Below are positions 27,091 through 39,634 of a stretch of DNA of 54,274 nucleotides, one piece after another. The DNA lies in NCBI RefSeq assembly GCF_018476525.1, contig NZ_JAHCST010000062.1, forward strand, positions 1-54,274. Reading direction: 5' to 3'. Made by a program: the position numbers and the translations under genes. Source of the stretch: Acrocarpospora catenulata. Lineage in GTDB: Bacteria; Actinomycetota; Actinomycetes; Streptosporangiales; Streptosporangiaceae. Each line of letters begins with the position of its first letter. The first letter of the stretch is position 1. Under the pieces are notes generated by a model. The model searched no databases. It was not told where the DNA came from and saw only the letters and a list, made by a program, of their open reading frames with translations.

Positions 27091-27617
27091 GTGAAGCGAC
27101 CAACGATCACCGACATCGCCAGAGCGGCGGGAGTGTCCAAGGGCGCCGTCTCCTAGGCGCTCAACGGCCAGGCCGGGGTGTCGGAAGGCACCCGGCAGCG
27201 GATCCTCACGATCGCCGACCACCTCGGGTACCGGGCCAGCATCGCCGCCCGCGCCCTGGCCGGAGCGCGGGCGAAGGTGATCAGGCTGGCCCTGCCGCGT
27301 CCGCCGTCCGGTTGCTCATCGCGCGACCGCGGCCCACCGCCATCGTCTACGACAGCGATGTGATGGCCCTGGCGGGGCTCGGCGTGGCGCGGGAACTGGG
27401 CCTGCGCGTGCCCGCCGACCTGTCCGTCCTGGCCTGGGGTGACTCCCCCCTCTGCGCTCTGGTCCGGCCTGCCATCACCTCATTGAGCCGGGACGCCGTC
27501 TCCGACGGGGGACACGCGGTCCGGTTGCTGCTCGACTGCGTCGAGGGCGAGGCGCCGGCGCACGTCGAGGTGCGGGCGCCCGAACTGATCATCCGGGCCA
27601 GTACGGGTTCGGCCTGA
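27091..27617 (+). pseudogene. LacI-family regulator, broken by stop, deletion and frameshift
   Basis: The GTG at 27091 opens a normal LacI DNA-binding domain (VKRPTITDIARAAGVSKGAVS), but codon 22 is TAG (27154-27156) where the family has a sense codon before ALNGQAGVSEGTRQRILTIADHLGYRASIAARALAGA. At about 27290-27320 the core domain jumps, with a change of frame, to its last third (IARPRPTAIVYDSDVMALAGLGVARELGLRVPADLSVLAWGDSPLCALVRPAITSL...ELIIRAS), ending at 27617. Roughly 100-150 residues of the ligand domain are gone. It probably once controlled the mannosidase and xylanase genes that follow. Confidence 0.9.
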
Positions 27618-27774
27618 TCCCATTGACACCGCTGTGAGGTAAGACGTAATTTCGTGATGCTTACCCGGTTAAGCCAAATTCTCCGGGAGCCTTGGCGTGC
27701 TTGGGCGAGAGCGCGCCATAGGGCTGGATCGGCCGAGCTAACGTGTCTCGGTTCGCATCACGATCACTTGCAAT

Positions 27775-27788
27775 ACCGGTTCAGTCCT
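27775..27788 (+). promoter_or_regulatory. ACYGGTTCAGTCCT box before mannosidase remnant
   Basis: ACCGGTTCAGTCCT lies 36 bases before the remnant's start and matches the box at 28472-28485 in 13 of 14 bases. It is a candidate operator of the decayed LacI protein. ACCCGGTTAAG at 27663 may be a weaker copy. Confidence 0.45.
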
Positions 27789-27823
27789 GGGATCACTCGA
27801 CCCCACCCCCTTGAGGAGAATCC

Positions 27824-28336
27824 GTGATCGCCACCCAATTCCCGGACACCGGCTGGACGCTCACGGCGGTGCCGGACGACGTCGCCATCGCCGACGTTCC
27901 GGCGACCGTGCCCGGGTGCGTCCACACCGATCTCCTGGCCGCCGGGCTGATCGCGGATCCGTACCTGGACGACAACGAGACCCGGCTCGGCTGGATCGGC
28001 CGCACCGTGTGGGCGTACGAGAGGAGTTTCCGGTGGTCTCCTGACCAGAACACCGAAACCGACCTCGTCTGCCACGGTCTCGACACCGTCGCCACGGTGA
28101 TCCTCAACGGGGGGCGGGTCGCGTCCACCGCGAACCAGCACCGCTCCTACCGGTTCCCGGTGCGGCACCTCCTGCGGGAGGGCGACAACCGGCTGACCGT
28201 GATCTTCGACTCCGCGTACGACATGCTGTTGACCCTGCTTCCCGGGGAGGTCGCCCACATCTCGGTCACGACCGATCAGGACCTGGATGTGGCGGCCCTG
28301 GTCCGCGCGCCCGTGCTGCGTGTGGTGAACGGATAA
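27824..28336 (+). pseudogene. Beta-mannosidase (GH2) remnant, ends fused by internal deletion
   Basis: The GTG at 27824, with a GAGGAG ribosome site, opens a typical GH2 sugar-binding domain (GWTLTAVPDD...TVPGCVHTDLLAAGLIADPYLDDNETRLGWIGRTVWAYERSF...HGLDTVATVILNGG...RFPVRHLLREGDNRLTVIF). At about 28220 the frame passes directly into what looks like the C-terminal tail (LLTLLPGEVAHISVTTD...VVNG). Full enzymes have about 800 residues; only 170 remain, with no catalytic domain. The frame is still open, so a short protein could be made but not a glycosidase. Confidence 0.88.
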
Positions 28337-28342
28337 ACAGCT

Positions 28343-28381
28343 CCTCGTGCGGGCGCTTTGGGACGGAGCGCCCGCACGAGG
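28343..28381. terminator. Hairpin terminator after mannosidase remnant
   Basis: There is a perfect 15-bp stem (28343-28357 with 28367-28381; CCTCGTGCGGGCGCT) and a 9-base loop, starting 6 bases after the stop codon. Confidence 0.85.
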
Positions 28382-28471
28382 CCATTCCCGCATTGATTTT
28401 CCTATTTGCTTGAATCGCTCCAATTGTGTAAAGCAATAAAGAGTTAACGGCCGAAAAACTATTGAAACTTA

Positions 28472-28485
28472 ACTGGTTCAGTCCT
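28472..28485 (+). promoter_or_regulatory. ACYGGTTCAGTCCT box before xylanase remnant
   Basis: ACTGGTTCAGTCCT lies 61 bases before the remnant's start in AT-rich DNA. It is the same element as at 27775-27788, indicating that the two genes shared a regulator. Confidence 0.45.
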
Positions 28486-28546
28486 TGACTCAGGAATTGC
28501 TGGCATCCCAGGTCCGGATTCCCAACTCGTCAGGGAGACGTACAAC

Positions 28547-28985
<439 letters not shown>

Positions 28986-28995
28986 AACACTGAGT

Positions 28996-29024
28996 CCGGT
29001 GCGGCGGGGTTTCCGCCGCACCGG
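28996..29024. terminator. Bidirectional hairpin terminator
   Basis: There is a perfect 12-bp stem (CCGGTGCGGCGG and its complement) with a 5-base loop, between the xylanase remnant and the convergent ABC permease gene. Confidence 0.85.
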
Positions 29025-29036
29025 CCCTCATCGGGG

Positions 29037-29891
29037 TCACATCTTCGCCGCGCCGCTGGTCAGTCCGGTCACCAGATGGCGTTGGGCGAGCAGGAAGACG
29101 ACGGCGGCCGGGACCGCGATCAGCACCGCCGAGGCGGTGAGCAGGCCCCAGTCCGACCAGTGCTGGCCCACGAACTGCTGCAGGCCCACGCCGAGCGTGC
29201 GTTTCTCCTCCTGCGACATGAACACGGTGGCGTACGCGACCTCACCCCACGCCGTCATGAAGCAGTAGAAGGCGGTCACCGCCAGGCTGGGCCGGGCCAG
29301 CGGCAGCACCAAGCGCCAGAACGTGCCGAACGGGGTGAGGCCGTCCACCAGCCCCGCCTGGTCGATCTCCCGGGGAATGGTGTCGAAGTAGCTCTTCATC
29401 ATCCAGGCGCAGAACGGCACGGCCACCGTCAGGTACGCGATCACCAGACCGGGGATCTGGTTGAGCAGCCCCAGACCGGCCATCAGGTTGTACAGCGGCA
29501 CGATCAGGATCGCGACGGGGAACATCTGGGTCACCAGCAGCAGCCACATGACCCCCCGGTGGCCGGGGAAGCGGAAGCGGCTGATGGCGTAACCGGTGGT
29601 GGCGGCGACGAACACGCCGAGGGCGGTGGTCAGTGCCGCCGCGAGCACCGAGTTGAGCAGCCAGGTGGGAAACTCGGTCTCGGTGAGCACCCGCGCGTAG
29701 TTGCCGAGCGAAGGCTCGTTGAATATCTGCAGTTCGGTGGAGAGCCACCCGTCTCTCGGCTTGAGCGAGGTCAGCACCAGCCAAACGACAGGGAAGATCG
29801 AGATCGCGGTGGCCACCAGCAGGCCGCCGTGGAGCAGGGCGGACGCCACGCGACCGCGCTCGTGCCTGCCGCCGGAAGTCACTGTGCTCAC
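29037..29891 (-). CDS. Sugar ABC transporter permease (MalG type)
   Basis: This 284-residue inner-membrane permease has six spans. The ATPase-contact loop reads EIDQAGLVDGLTPFGTFWRLVLPLARPSLAV (near residue 190), a CUT1-family EAA motif. It is the last gene of the importer operon; the GTG start overlaps the stop of the partner permease. No ATPase is encoded here, so it probably uses a shared MsiK-type ATPase. Confidence 0.92.
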   Translation of the reverse strand: MSTVTSGGRHERGRVASALLHGGLLVATAISIFPVVWLVLTSLKPRDGWLSTELQIFNEPSLGNYARVLTETEFPTWLLNSVLAAALTTALGVFVAATTGYAISRFRFPGHRGVMWLLLVTQMFPVAILIVPLYNLMAGLGLLNQIPGLVIAYLTVAVPFCAWMMKSYFDTIPREIDQAGLVDGLTPFGTFWRLVLPLARPSLAVTAFYCFMTAWGEVAYATVFMSQEEKRTLGVGLQQFVGQHWSDWGLLTASAVLIAVPAAVVFLLAQRHLVTGLTSGAAKM

Positions 29892-30904
29892 CAGACTTCC
29901 CCCTGCCTGCGCAGTGCGCGCCGGTAGACCGTGGCCAGGACGACGAGCAGGGCCAGGATGATCGCCCCCCAGGCAGCGGAGCCCGAGTAGTCACGCACGC
30001 CGGTGAACGCCTCCCGGAAGGCGTACGTCACCAGGATCTCCGTGGAGTTGCCCGGCCCGCCCCCGGTGATCAGGAAGATCATCGGGAACATGTTGAATGT
30101 CCAGATCGTGCCGAGCAGCACGACCGTGCTCGACACCGAGCGCAGCCCGGGGACCGTGACGTGGCGGAACCGCTGCCAGGCCGTCGCGCCGTCCATCTCG
30201 GCCGCCTCGTACAGGTCGGCCGGGATCGACTGCAGGCCGCCCAGCAGGGCCACCATCATGAACGGCACTCCGGCCCACACGTTCACCGCGATGACCGCCA
30301 GTTTCGCCGTGGTGGGATCGTCCAGCCAGCCCACCGAGCCGAACCCGGCCGCCTCCAGCATGGCGTTGAGCACGCCGTAGTCGGTGTTGAACAGGTACCG
30401 CCAGATGAAGGCGGCCACGAAGGCCGGGATCGCCCAGGGCAGGATCAGCAGCACCCGGTACGCCGAGCGGAACCGCAGCTTGCGGTGGAGCATCATGGCC
30501 AGCCCCAGGCCGATGCCGTAGTGCAGGCTGACGCAGGCCACCGTCCAGAGCACCGTCCAGCTCAGCCGCTCCCAGAACAGGCTGCTGGTCAGGATGTCGG
30601 CGTAGTTCGCCAGACCGACGAACTCATAGGTGGCCGGGATGACGTTGACGCCGATGGTGCGGCCCACGTTGGCCTCGGTGGCGTCCGTCAGGGACAGGTA
30701 GAGTCCGCGCAGCAGGGGCCAGCCGATCAGCACGCCGACGACGACCAGCACGGGCGCGGTCATCGCCCAGGCGTACCAGTGGCGTCCCCAGGCCCGCCGC
30801 AGCGGCCCCGGCTGGCGGAGGGACCTCCGCCCAGCACGGTGGCCGCGGTTGCCCGCGGCCCCGTCCCTGGTCGTGCCGGCCGCACGTCCAGTAGAGATCA
30901 CCAC
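29888..30904 (-). CDS. Sugar ABC transporter permease (MalF type)
   Basis: This 338-residue permease has an extended basic N-terminus (about 45 residues) before the first span (MTAPVLVVVGVLIGWPLLRGLYLSLTD). The EAA motif is DLYEAAEMDGATAWQRFRHVTVPGLRSV (near residue 228). The GTG at 30904 lies 3 bases after the binding-protein stop, and the ribosome site lies within that gene's end. It pairs with the MalG-type protein to form the channel. Confidence 0.92.
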   Translation of the reverse strand: MVISTGRAAGTTRDGAAGNRGHRAGRRSLRQPGPLRRAWGRHWYAWAMTAPVLVVVGVLIGWPLLRGLYLSLTDATEANVGRTIGVNVIPATYEFVGLANYADILTSSLFWERLSWTVLWTVACVSLHYGIGLGLAMMLHRKLRFRSAYRVLLILPWAIPAFVAAFIWRYLFNTDYGVLNAMLEAAGFGSVGWLDDPTTAKLAVIAVNVWAGVPFMMVALLGGLQSIPADLYEAAEMDGATAWQRFRHVTVPGLRSVSSTVVLLGTIWTFNMFPMIFLITGGGPGNSTEILVTYAFREAFTGVRDYSGSAAWGAIILALLVVLATVYRRALRRQGEVW

Positions 30905-30907
30905 TGG

Positions 30908-32200
30908 TCAGCTCCAGTCCTTCATGATCCCGTGGTACTTCTCGTCGACCTGCTTGAGCATGTCCTGCGGGGTGGTGCCGCTGAGCAGGGCCTGGTAGCC
31001 CTCCAGCAGCGGCTGGAACAGCTGGCCGCCCTCGGGGATCCACGGCCGTCCCACGGCGGTGTCCAGGATCGGCTTGAAGACCGCCACATCCGGGTTGGCC
31101 GTGACCTTCGGGCTCTCGAAGCTGGAGCTACGGGTGGGCAGCAGGCCCAGCTCGCCGGAGACGGTGGCCAGGGACTCGGCCGAGCTCATGAAGCGCAGGA
31201 ACTCGTAGGAGGCGTCGAGGTTCTTGGACCCGGCGTAGATCGCGAGGTTCCAGCCGCCGGTCGGCGCCCCCGCCTTGACCGTGCCGGCGGGCACCGGCGC
31301 GATCCCCAGGTTGGTCTTGTCCTTGAACTCGGCGCCCTGGTAGATCTCCGACAGCGCCCACGGGCCGTTGTAGATCATCGCGGCCTTGCCGTCCTTCAGG
31401 GCGGTCATGGCGTTGGCGTAGCTGTCCTGGATCGCCGGCTTGGCCGCCGCCCCGGAGGCGACCAGGTCGGCGACGTCGGACATGGCCTTGGCGTTCTGCG
31501 GGGTGTCCACGACGATCTTCTTGTTCGTCACGTCGAGCAGGTCGCCGCCCTCGCCGTAGATGAACGGCAGCAGGAAGTAGGAGTCCACGTTCAACGCCAG
31601 GCCGTTCACCCCGGTCTTGGCCTTCACGTCGAGGGCGACCTGCTTGAGCTCCTCGACCGACTTGGGCGCCTCCTCGTACCCGGCCTCCTTCAGCAGGCGC
31701 TTGTTGTAGAGCAGGGCGAGGGTGTCGGTCACCTGCGGTACGGCGTAGGTCTTGCCCTCATACTTCGTGCTGCTCAGCGGGCCAGGTAAGTAGTCGGACT
31801 CGTTGTCGACGGCGCGGGTGCCGTCCAGCGGCTGCAGGTAGCCGAGCGAGGCGAACTGCGAGGTCCAGGCCACCTCAGAGCGGATCACGTCGGGCGCGCC
31901 CGTGCCCGCCTGGGCGGCCGTCTGGAACTGGCCCTGCGCCTGGTCGGACGGGACGTTGACGTACTTGACCTTGATCTTCGGGTACTTGGCCTCGAACTCG
32001 GCGATCAGCTTCTGGAAGGTCGGGCCCTCGCTGTCGGGGCGGGTGGTGTCCCACCAGGTGATCTCGCCGCTGAGCTGGGCCGGGTCGGCCGGTGCTGAGC
32101 CGGCGGGCGCCACCGATGTGCCGTTGTCACCGCTGCCGCAGGCCGAGGCGGTCAGCGTGAGGGCCGTGACAAATGTCAGGGCGGAGATGGCTCGCCGCAT
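30908..32200 (-). CDS. Extracellular sugar-binding lipoprotein
   Basis: This 430-residue solute-binding protein of the CUT1 class has the signal MRRAISALTFVTALTLTASAC, ending in a lipobox cysteine, then ITWWDTTRPDSEGPTFQKLIAEFEAKYPKIKVKYVNVP. It is anchored outside the membrane and delivers oligosaccharides to the two permeases. ATG 32200 has GAGGAGAAAG about 6 bases upstream; the frame upstream of it has no signal. The substrate is unproven; nearby glycoside genes suggest mannan- or xylan-derived sugars. Confidence 0.92.
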   Translation of the reverse strand: MRRAISALTFVTALTLTASACGSGDNGTSVAPAGSAPADPAQLSGEITWWDTTRPDSEGPTFQKLIAEFEAKYPKIKVKYVNVPSDQAQGQFQTAAQAGTGAPDVIRSEVAWTSQFASLGYLQPLDGTRAVDNESDYLPGPLSSTKYEGKTYAVPQVTDTLALLYNKRLLKEAGYEEAPKSVEELKQVALDVKAKTGVNGLALNVDSYFLLPFIYGEGGDLLDVTNKKIVVDTPQNAKAMSDVADLVASGAAAKPAIQDSYANAMTALKDGKAAMIYNGPWALSEIYQGAEFKDKTNLGIAPVPAGTVKAGAPTGGWNLAIYAGSKNLDASYEFLRFMSSAESLATVSGELGLLPTRSSSFESPKVTANPDVAVFKPILDTAVGRPWIPEGGQLFQPLLEGYQALLSGTTPQDMLKQVDEKYHGIMKDWS

Positions 32201-32293
32201 GTCTTTCTCCTCACTTTCAGACACGGACACGCCGGCGAACACCGCCCGCTGCGTCCTTGAAGTGAGCAGGACGTTACGCGGCTGCAAGATGGA

Positions 32294-32309
32294 TTGAAAG
32301 AGCTTTCAA
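32294..32309. promoter_or_regulatory. LacI-type operator candidate TTGAAAG-N2-CTTTCAA
   Basis: This palindrome has 7-bp arms about 94 bases before the binding-protein start. GAAAGC/GCTTTC symmetry is typical of actinomycete LacI operators at sugar importers. Confidence 0.6.
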
Positions 32310-32451
32310 AGCTTTACATCTCTTTCGTTACATTTGAGCTGAGAGTGGTTCTAGTGCTACCTATAGTGAGTGTTGATCTTGTAAATGGGACACAGGGGGA
32401 CGATGCTATGCACAGATGTAGGCCTCAAAGGGGCATCGGGAGCCTGGATTG

Positions 32452-32467
32452 CTGCAACTCATTGCAG
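32452..32467. promoter_or_regulatory. Operator candidate CTGCAA-N4-TTGCAG
   Basis: This perfect 6-bp inverted repeat with a 4-base spacer lies in the importer-LacI intergenic region. It shares the TTGCA core with the sites at 32529 and 32634. Confidence 0.4.
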
Positions 32468-32528
32468 AAACAGGCGCCGAGAGGTAACTTCCAGGCAACG
32501 CCCTAGGCATCTACGGCAGGGGGAAACT

Positions 32529-32544
32529 CTTGCAAGGCTTGCAG
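32529..32544. promoter_or_regulatory. TTGCA-rich operator candidate
   Basis: CTTGCAAGGCTTGCAG contains the palindrome CTTGCAAG followed by a second half-site, resembling LacI sites of maltose/glucoside systems. Confidence 0.4.
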
Positions 32545-32633
32545 AACCGCCAGGGTATCCGGGCGTTGGCACAGGTAGGTCGTACAGGGTGGCACCCAGG
32601 GTATGCGGGGAACCGCCGTGTCCCAACCGCATC

Positions 32634-32651
32634 CTTGCAAGATGCTGCAAG
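32634..32651. promoter_or_regulatory. Operator candidate CTTGCA-N6-TGCAAG
   Basis: This inverted repeat lies 114 bases before the LacI gene. It could serve autoregulation. Confidence 0.45.
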
Positions 32652-32764
32652 AGCCGGACGCTTCGCTAATCTGAAGAACCAGACGCCGTAGATGCTCCGA
32701 CCGCAAGCGGCGTAACGTCCCATAGCGGGACCGGTTGCGCGGAAAGGAAGGGTGAACGGCCGAC

Positions 32765-33793
32765 ATGGTAATGCGCCTCGCCGACATAGCCGCCCACGCG
32801 GGCGTGAGTGAGGCGACCGTGAGCCGCGTGCTCAACGGGAAACCGGGCGTCGCGCCCGCGACCCGTCAGGCCGTGCTCACCGCGCTCGACGTGCTGGGAT
32901 ACGAGCGCCCACCCAAACTCCGGCAACAGCAGACCGGGCTGATCGGCCTGATCGTGCCCGAGCTCACCAACCCGATCTTCCCGGCCATGGCCCAGGTCAT
33001 CGAGAACGCGCTCGCCCTGTCCGGCTACACGGCCGTGCTCTGCACCCAGACCCCCGGCGGCATCACCGAGGACGACTACACCGACCTGCTGCTCGAACGA
33101 GGCGTCGCCGGCATCATCTTCATCAGCGGCCTGCACGCCGACTCCCGCTCCAACCGTTCCCGGTACGTCCGCCTGCGGGAGCTGGGCCTGCCCATGGTGC
33201 TGATCAACGGCTTCCGGCCCGACATCGACGCCCACTACATCTCCAACGACGACGACGCCGCCCTCGACATGGCCGTCAAGCACCTGGCCTCCCTCGGGCA
33301 CCGCCGCATCGGCCTGGCCCTCGGACAGGAGCGCTTCGTGCCCTCCATCCGCAAGACCAAGGGCTTCCTGCGCGGCATGGCCGAGTACGTGGGCGTGCGC
33401 GACGCCTCCGACCTGGTCGTCAACACCCTCTACACGGTCGAGGGCGGGCAGTCCGCCGGGCAGCAGCTCCTGGAGCGCGGCTGCACGGCCATCTGCTGCG
33501 GCAGCGACATCATGGCGATCGGGGTCATCCGCGGCGCCCGCCAGCTCGGCCTGCGGGTGCCGGAAGACGTGTCGGTCGTCGGCTTCGACGACTCCCCGAT
33601 GACCGCCTACCTCGACCCGCCGCTGACCACGCTCCGCCAGCCGGTCCGCGAGATGGGCCTCACCGCCGTGGCCAACCTCCTCGACGAGATCCGCGGCCTC
33701 ACCGCGCCCTGCAGCGAGCTCCTCTACCGGCCGGAACTCGTGGTCCGCAACTCCACCGCCCCGGTTCCCGCCAAACTCTCGGCGGCCGGCTGA
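32765..33793 (+). CDS. LacI-family transcriptional regulator
   Basis: This intact 342-residue regulator has a helix-turn-helix and hinge (MRLADIAAHAGVSEATVSRVLNGKPGVAPATRQAVLTALDVLGYER) and a periplasmic-binding-protein-like core (IGLIVPELTNPIFPAMAQVIENAL...CCGSDIMAIGVIRGARQLGLRVPEDVSVVGFDDSPMTAYLDPPLTTLRQPV). It is divergent from the importer operon, which it most likely represses until its sugar binds. The start may be ATG 32765 or ATG 32771. It contrasts with the broken LacI gene at 27091-27617. Confidence 0.94.
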   Translation: MVMRLADIAAHAGVSEATVSRVLNGKPGVAPATRQAVLTALDVLGYERPPKLRQQQTGLIGLIVPELTNPIFPAMAQVIENALALSGYTAVLCTQTPGGITEDDYTDLLLERGVAGIIFISGLHADSRSNRSRYVRLRELGLPMVLINGFRPDIDAHYISNDDDAALDMAVKHLASLGHRRIGLALGQERFVPSIRKTKGFLRGMAEYVGVRDASDLVVNTLYTVEGGQSAGQQLLERGCTAICCGSDIMAIGVIRGARQLGLRVPEDVSVVGFDDSPMTAYLDPPLTTLRQPVREMGLTAVANLLDEIRGLTAPCSELLYRPELVVRNSTAPVPAKLSAAG

Positions 33794-33797
33794 CCAC

Positions 33798-35874
<2,077 letters not shown>

Positions 35875-35891
<17 letters not shown>

Positions 35892-36267
35892 ACTCCCCCA
35901 GTTCGACGAGCTCCTGCTCGGTGAGCAGCCGCGAGCGGATCAGGAACCGCACACCCTCCGGCGCCTCCAGGGAGAAGCCGCTCCCGCGGCCCGGCACCAC
36001 GTCGATGGTGAGGTGGGTGTGCCTCCAGTACTCGAACTGCGCGGCGGACATCCAGACCGCGATCGGCTCGCCGACGCCGTCCACCCGGAGATCCCCGAGG
36101 TGCACGTCCGCGTTCCCGGTGCGGAACTCCCCGGCCGGGTAGCACATGGGGGCGCTGCCGTCGCAGCATCCTCCCGACTGGTGGAACATCAGCGGGCCGT
36201 GCCGGCCGGCCAGGCGGCGCAGCAGGTCGGCCGCGTCGGCGGTGACGTCCACCCGGTTGACTGCCAT
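35875..36267 (-). CDS. DUF779 family protein, aldehyde dehydrogenase partner
   Basis: This 130-residue protein of the DUF779 family is commonly encoded next to ExaC/AldA-type aldehyde dehydrogenases. The family pattern is clear: LMFHQSGGCCDGSAPMCYPAGEF, VDGVGEPIAVWMSAAQFEYWRHTHLTIDVVPGRGSGFSLEAPEGVRFLIRSRLLT. The clustered cysteines suggest metal binding. Its function is not established. It lies downstream of the dehydrogenase with a palindromic hairpin between. Confidence 0.9.
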
Positions 36268-36296
36268 GGGCGAGGCTCCCTGCTTCGGCTGACGGT

Positions 36297-36326
36297 CCGG
36301 TGCGCGAGAGGCCTCTCGCGCACCGG
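36297..36326. terminator. Perfect 30-bp palindrome between aldehyde dehydrogenase and DUF779 genes
   Basis: The arms 36297-36311 and 36312-36326 (CCGGTGCGCGAGAGG and its complement) are perfect with no spacer. It starts 10 bases after the dehydrogenase stop and would act as a partial terminator or as a 3'-end stabiliser that sets the ratio of the two products. Confidence 0.75.
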
Positions 36327-36335
36327 GCTGCTCGG

Positions 36336-37859
<1,524 letters not shown>

Positions 37860-37917
37860 GTGTTCGCCCTCCTAGGTCCTGGACTGACGAGATGCGGCAA
37901 AAAATAGAAATCCGGAC

Positions 37918-37935
37918 GTTGCAGCGTCGTTGCAG
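37918..37935 (+). promoter_or_regulatory. Direct repeat GTTGCAG-N4-GTTGCAG
   Basis: Two 7-base copies are spaced one helical turn apart (11-base period), between the aldehyde dehydrogenase and the GAF regulator. The same element in reverse lies before the dehydratase operon (40588-40604). It is the likely binding site of the adjacent GAF regulator. Confidence 0.6.
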
Positions 37936-38068
37936 CGGTGTGAACGGGGGATGTGCTGCCCTTGTCCGCCCAGAAACGGCGAGGCATGCTGCTGTGAGCA
38001 AGACCACTTGCGGGGGCGGTCGCTCGGGTGGGCGCACTGCCCTCCTCGACGTCGCCGCGGAGTGGACC

Positions 38069-39634
38069 ATGGACGCTGAGAATGCGAGACCCGCGACCAC
38101 CATGGATCTGTCAGCCGATCCCACCACGCAGTTCCGCGTGCTCCAGCGGGTCCACGAGGCCGTGTTCAGCGGCGACCGGCCGCGGGTCACCCCGCGCTCG
38201 ATGATCTTGGACTCCTGGCGGCGCTCCCTCGCGGCCCGGGTCGATCCGGAGGACTTCCGCCCGCCGGTGGTGTACAAGCCGGAGGACGTGCCGGACGTGC
38301 GCTCCGCGCATCCGCTCCGCGACGTGCTGCCCCTGCTGCGCGAACTGCTGGTCAGCATCGCCGACGAGTCGTCGTACGTCATGATCGTCACGGACGCGGA
38401 CGGCACCATCCTGTGGCGGGAGGGGCCCGCCAACCTGTGCCGGCTCGCCGACCCGGTCGGACTGTGCGAGGGCACCGGCTGGGCGGAGGGAGCCATCGGG
38501 ACCAACGCGATGGGCACCGCCCTCGCGGTCGGCGCCCCGGTGCAGATCTACTCCGCCGAGCACCTGGTCCGCACCTATCACACCTGGACCTGCGCCGCCG
38601 CCCCCGTCCGCGACCCCGACAGCGGGCGCGTGCTGGGTGCGATCGACATCAGCGGGCTGCTGCACGAGCTGCACCCCGCCATCGTCACCCTGCTCTCCGC
38701 CAGCGCGCGGCTCGCGGAGAACCAGCTGCGCCGCCAGATGGAGGCGCGGGACGAGCGGTTGCGGGACAAGCACCTGTCCCACCTGATCGGCCTGCGCGGC
38801 GAGCCGGCCGCGCTGCTCACCAGCACCGGGCGGGTGATCGCCGCCGAGCCGTACGGCGGGCCGTGGCCCGCGCGGCTCACCATCCGGCCCGGCAGCGACC
38901 GGGTGCTGCTCGCGGACGGCCGCGAGGCGCTGGTTGAGCCGCTCTCCGAGGGCTACCTGGTCCGGCTGCCGAAGGCGACCCCGGCGTCGCAGGCGACGCG
39001 GCGTCCCGTGCTGTCGCTGTCGTTCCTGGGCGAGCGGCCGGTCGCGGTGCTGGACGGCAGGGAACTGCCGATCACCCTGCGGCGCGCCGAACTGCTGGCG
39101 CTGCTCGCGCTGCGCCCCGCCGGGCTGACCGCCGAGCAGCTCGCCCTGCAGCTCTACGGCGACGACGGCAACCCGACCACGGTGCGCGCCGAGATCCACC
39201 GGCTCCGGGCCCAGCTCGGTGAGGCGGCCATGACCGCCAAGCCGTACCGGCTGCGGGCCGAGGTCGAGGCGGACTTCCTGACCGTGCGGGACGCGCTGCG
39301 CTCGGGCGACATCCGCGCCGCGGTGGCGGCGGCGCACGCCCCGCTGCTCGCCAGGTCGGAGGCGCCGGCGATCAGGGCCGAACGCGACCAGCAGGTCACG
39401 GCGCTGCGCTCGGCGGTCCTGGACACCCGCGACCACGAGGCGCTGTGGACGTTCGGGCAGAGCGAGTCCGGCAGCGAGGACATCGAGGTGTTCGAGCGCC
39501 TCGTCGGGGAGTTGCCCGCCCGCGATCCGCGCCAGGCCGTCGCCGCGGCCAGACTCGCCTGGCTGCTCACCGAGGACGACACGGAGCCGATCAGCCGTCG
39601 CGCCGGGTCCGTGCGTGTAGGACGTCGCCGATGA
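38069..39634 (+). CDS. GAF-domain transcriptional regulator of aldehyde/diol genes
   Basis: This 521-residue regulator has an N-terminal AcoR-like segment (TQFRVLQRVHEAVFSGDRPRVTPRSMILDSWRRSL), a GAF domain (about 90-220; VMIVTDADGTILWREGPANLCRLADPVGLCEGTGWAEGAIGTNAMGTAL) and a C-terminal winged-helix-like region (about 340-400; LRRAELLALLALRPAGLTAEQLALQLYGDDGNPTTVRAEIHRLRAQL). No sigma-54 AAA domain is present. The start at 38069 has GGAG about 7 bases upstream; 38102 is an alternative and a long upstream frame is unsupported. It probably senses the diol or aldehyde. Its end overlaps the convergent facilitator by 44 bases. Confidence 0.85.
   Translation: MDAENARPATTMDLSADPTTQFRVLQRVHEAVFSGDRPRVTPRSMILDSWRRSLAARVDPEDFRPPVVYKPEDVPDVRSAHPLRDVLPLLRELLVSIADESSYVMIVTDADGTILWREGPANLCRLADPVGLCEGTGWAEGAIGTNAMGTALAVGAPVQIYSAEHLVRTYHTWTCAAAPVRDPDSGRVLGAIDISGLLHELHPAIVTLLSASARLAENQLRRQMEARDERLRDKHLSHLIGLRGEPAALLTSTGRVIAAEPYGGPWPARLTIRPGSDRVLLADGREALVEPLSEGYLVRLPKATPASQATRRPVLSLSFLGERPVAVLDGRELPITLRRAELLALLALRPAGLTAEQLALQLYGDDGNPTTVRAEIHRLRAQLGEAAMTAKPYRLRAEVEADFLTVRDALRSGDIRAAVAAAHAPLLARSEAPAIRAERDQQVTALRSAVLDTRDHEALWTFGQSESGSEDIEVFERLVGELPARDPRQAVAAARLAWLLTEDDTEPISRRAGSVRVGRRR

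Larger units (their letters stand above)
32201..32764. other. Long intergenic region between importer and LacI gene
   Basis: The 564 bases separate the divergent importer operon and the LacI gene. No convincing gene is seen; short open frames lack ribosome sites and family-like sequence. The region is less GC-rich at 32290-32380 and carries four palindromic operator candidates, listed separately. Confidence 0.7.

Noticed and set aside
26907-27617. Intact 236-residue protein in this open frame
   Set aside because: Only the last third resembles a protein family (LacI core); the first part is intergenic or lies out of frame with the LacI start at 27091.
32294-32506. 70-residue open frame in the importer-LacI intergenic region
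   Set aside because: It covers operator candidates, has no ribosome site and has no recognisable sequence.
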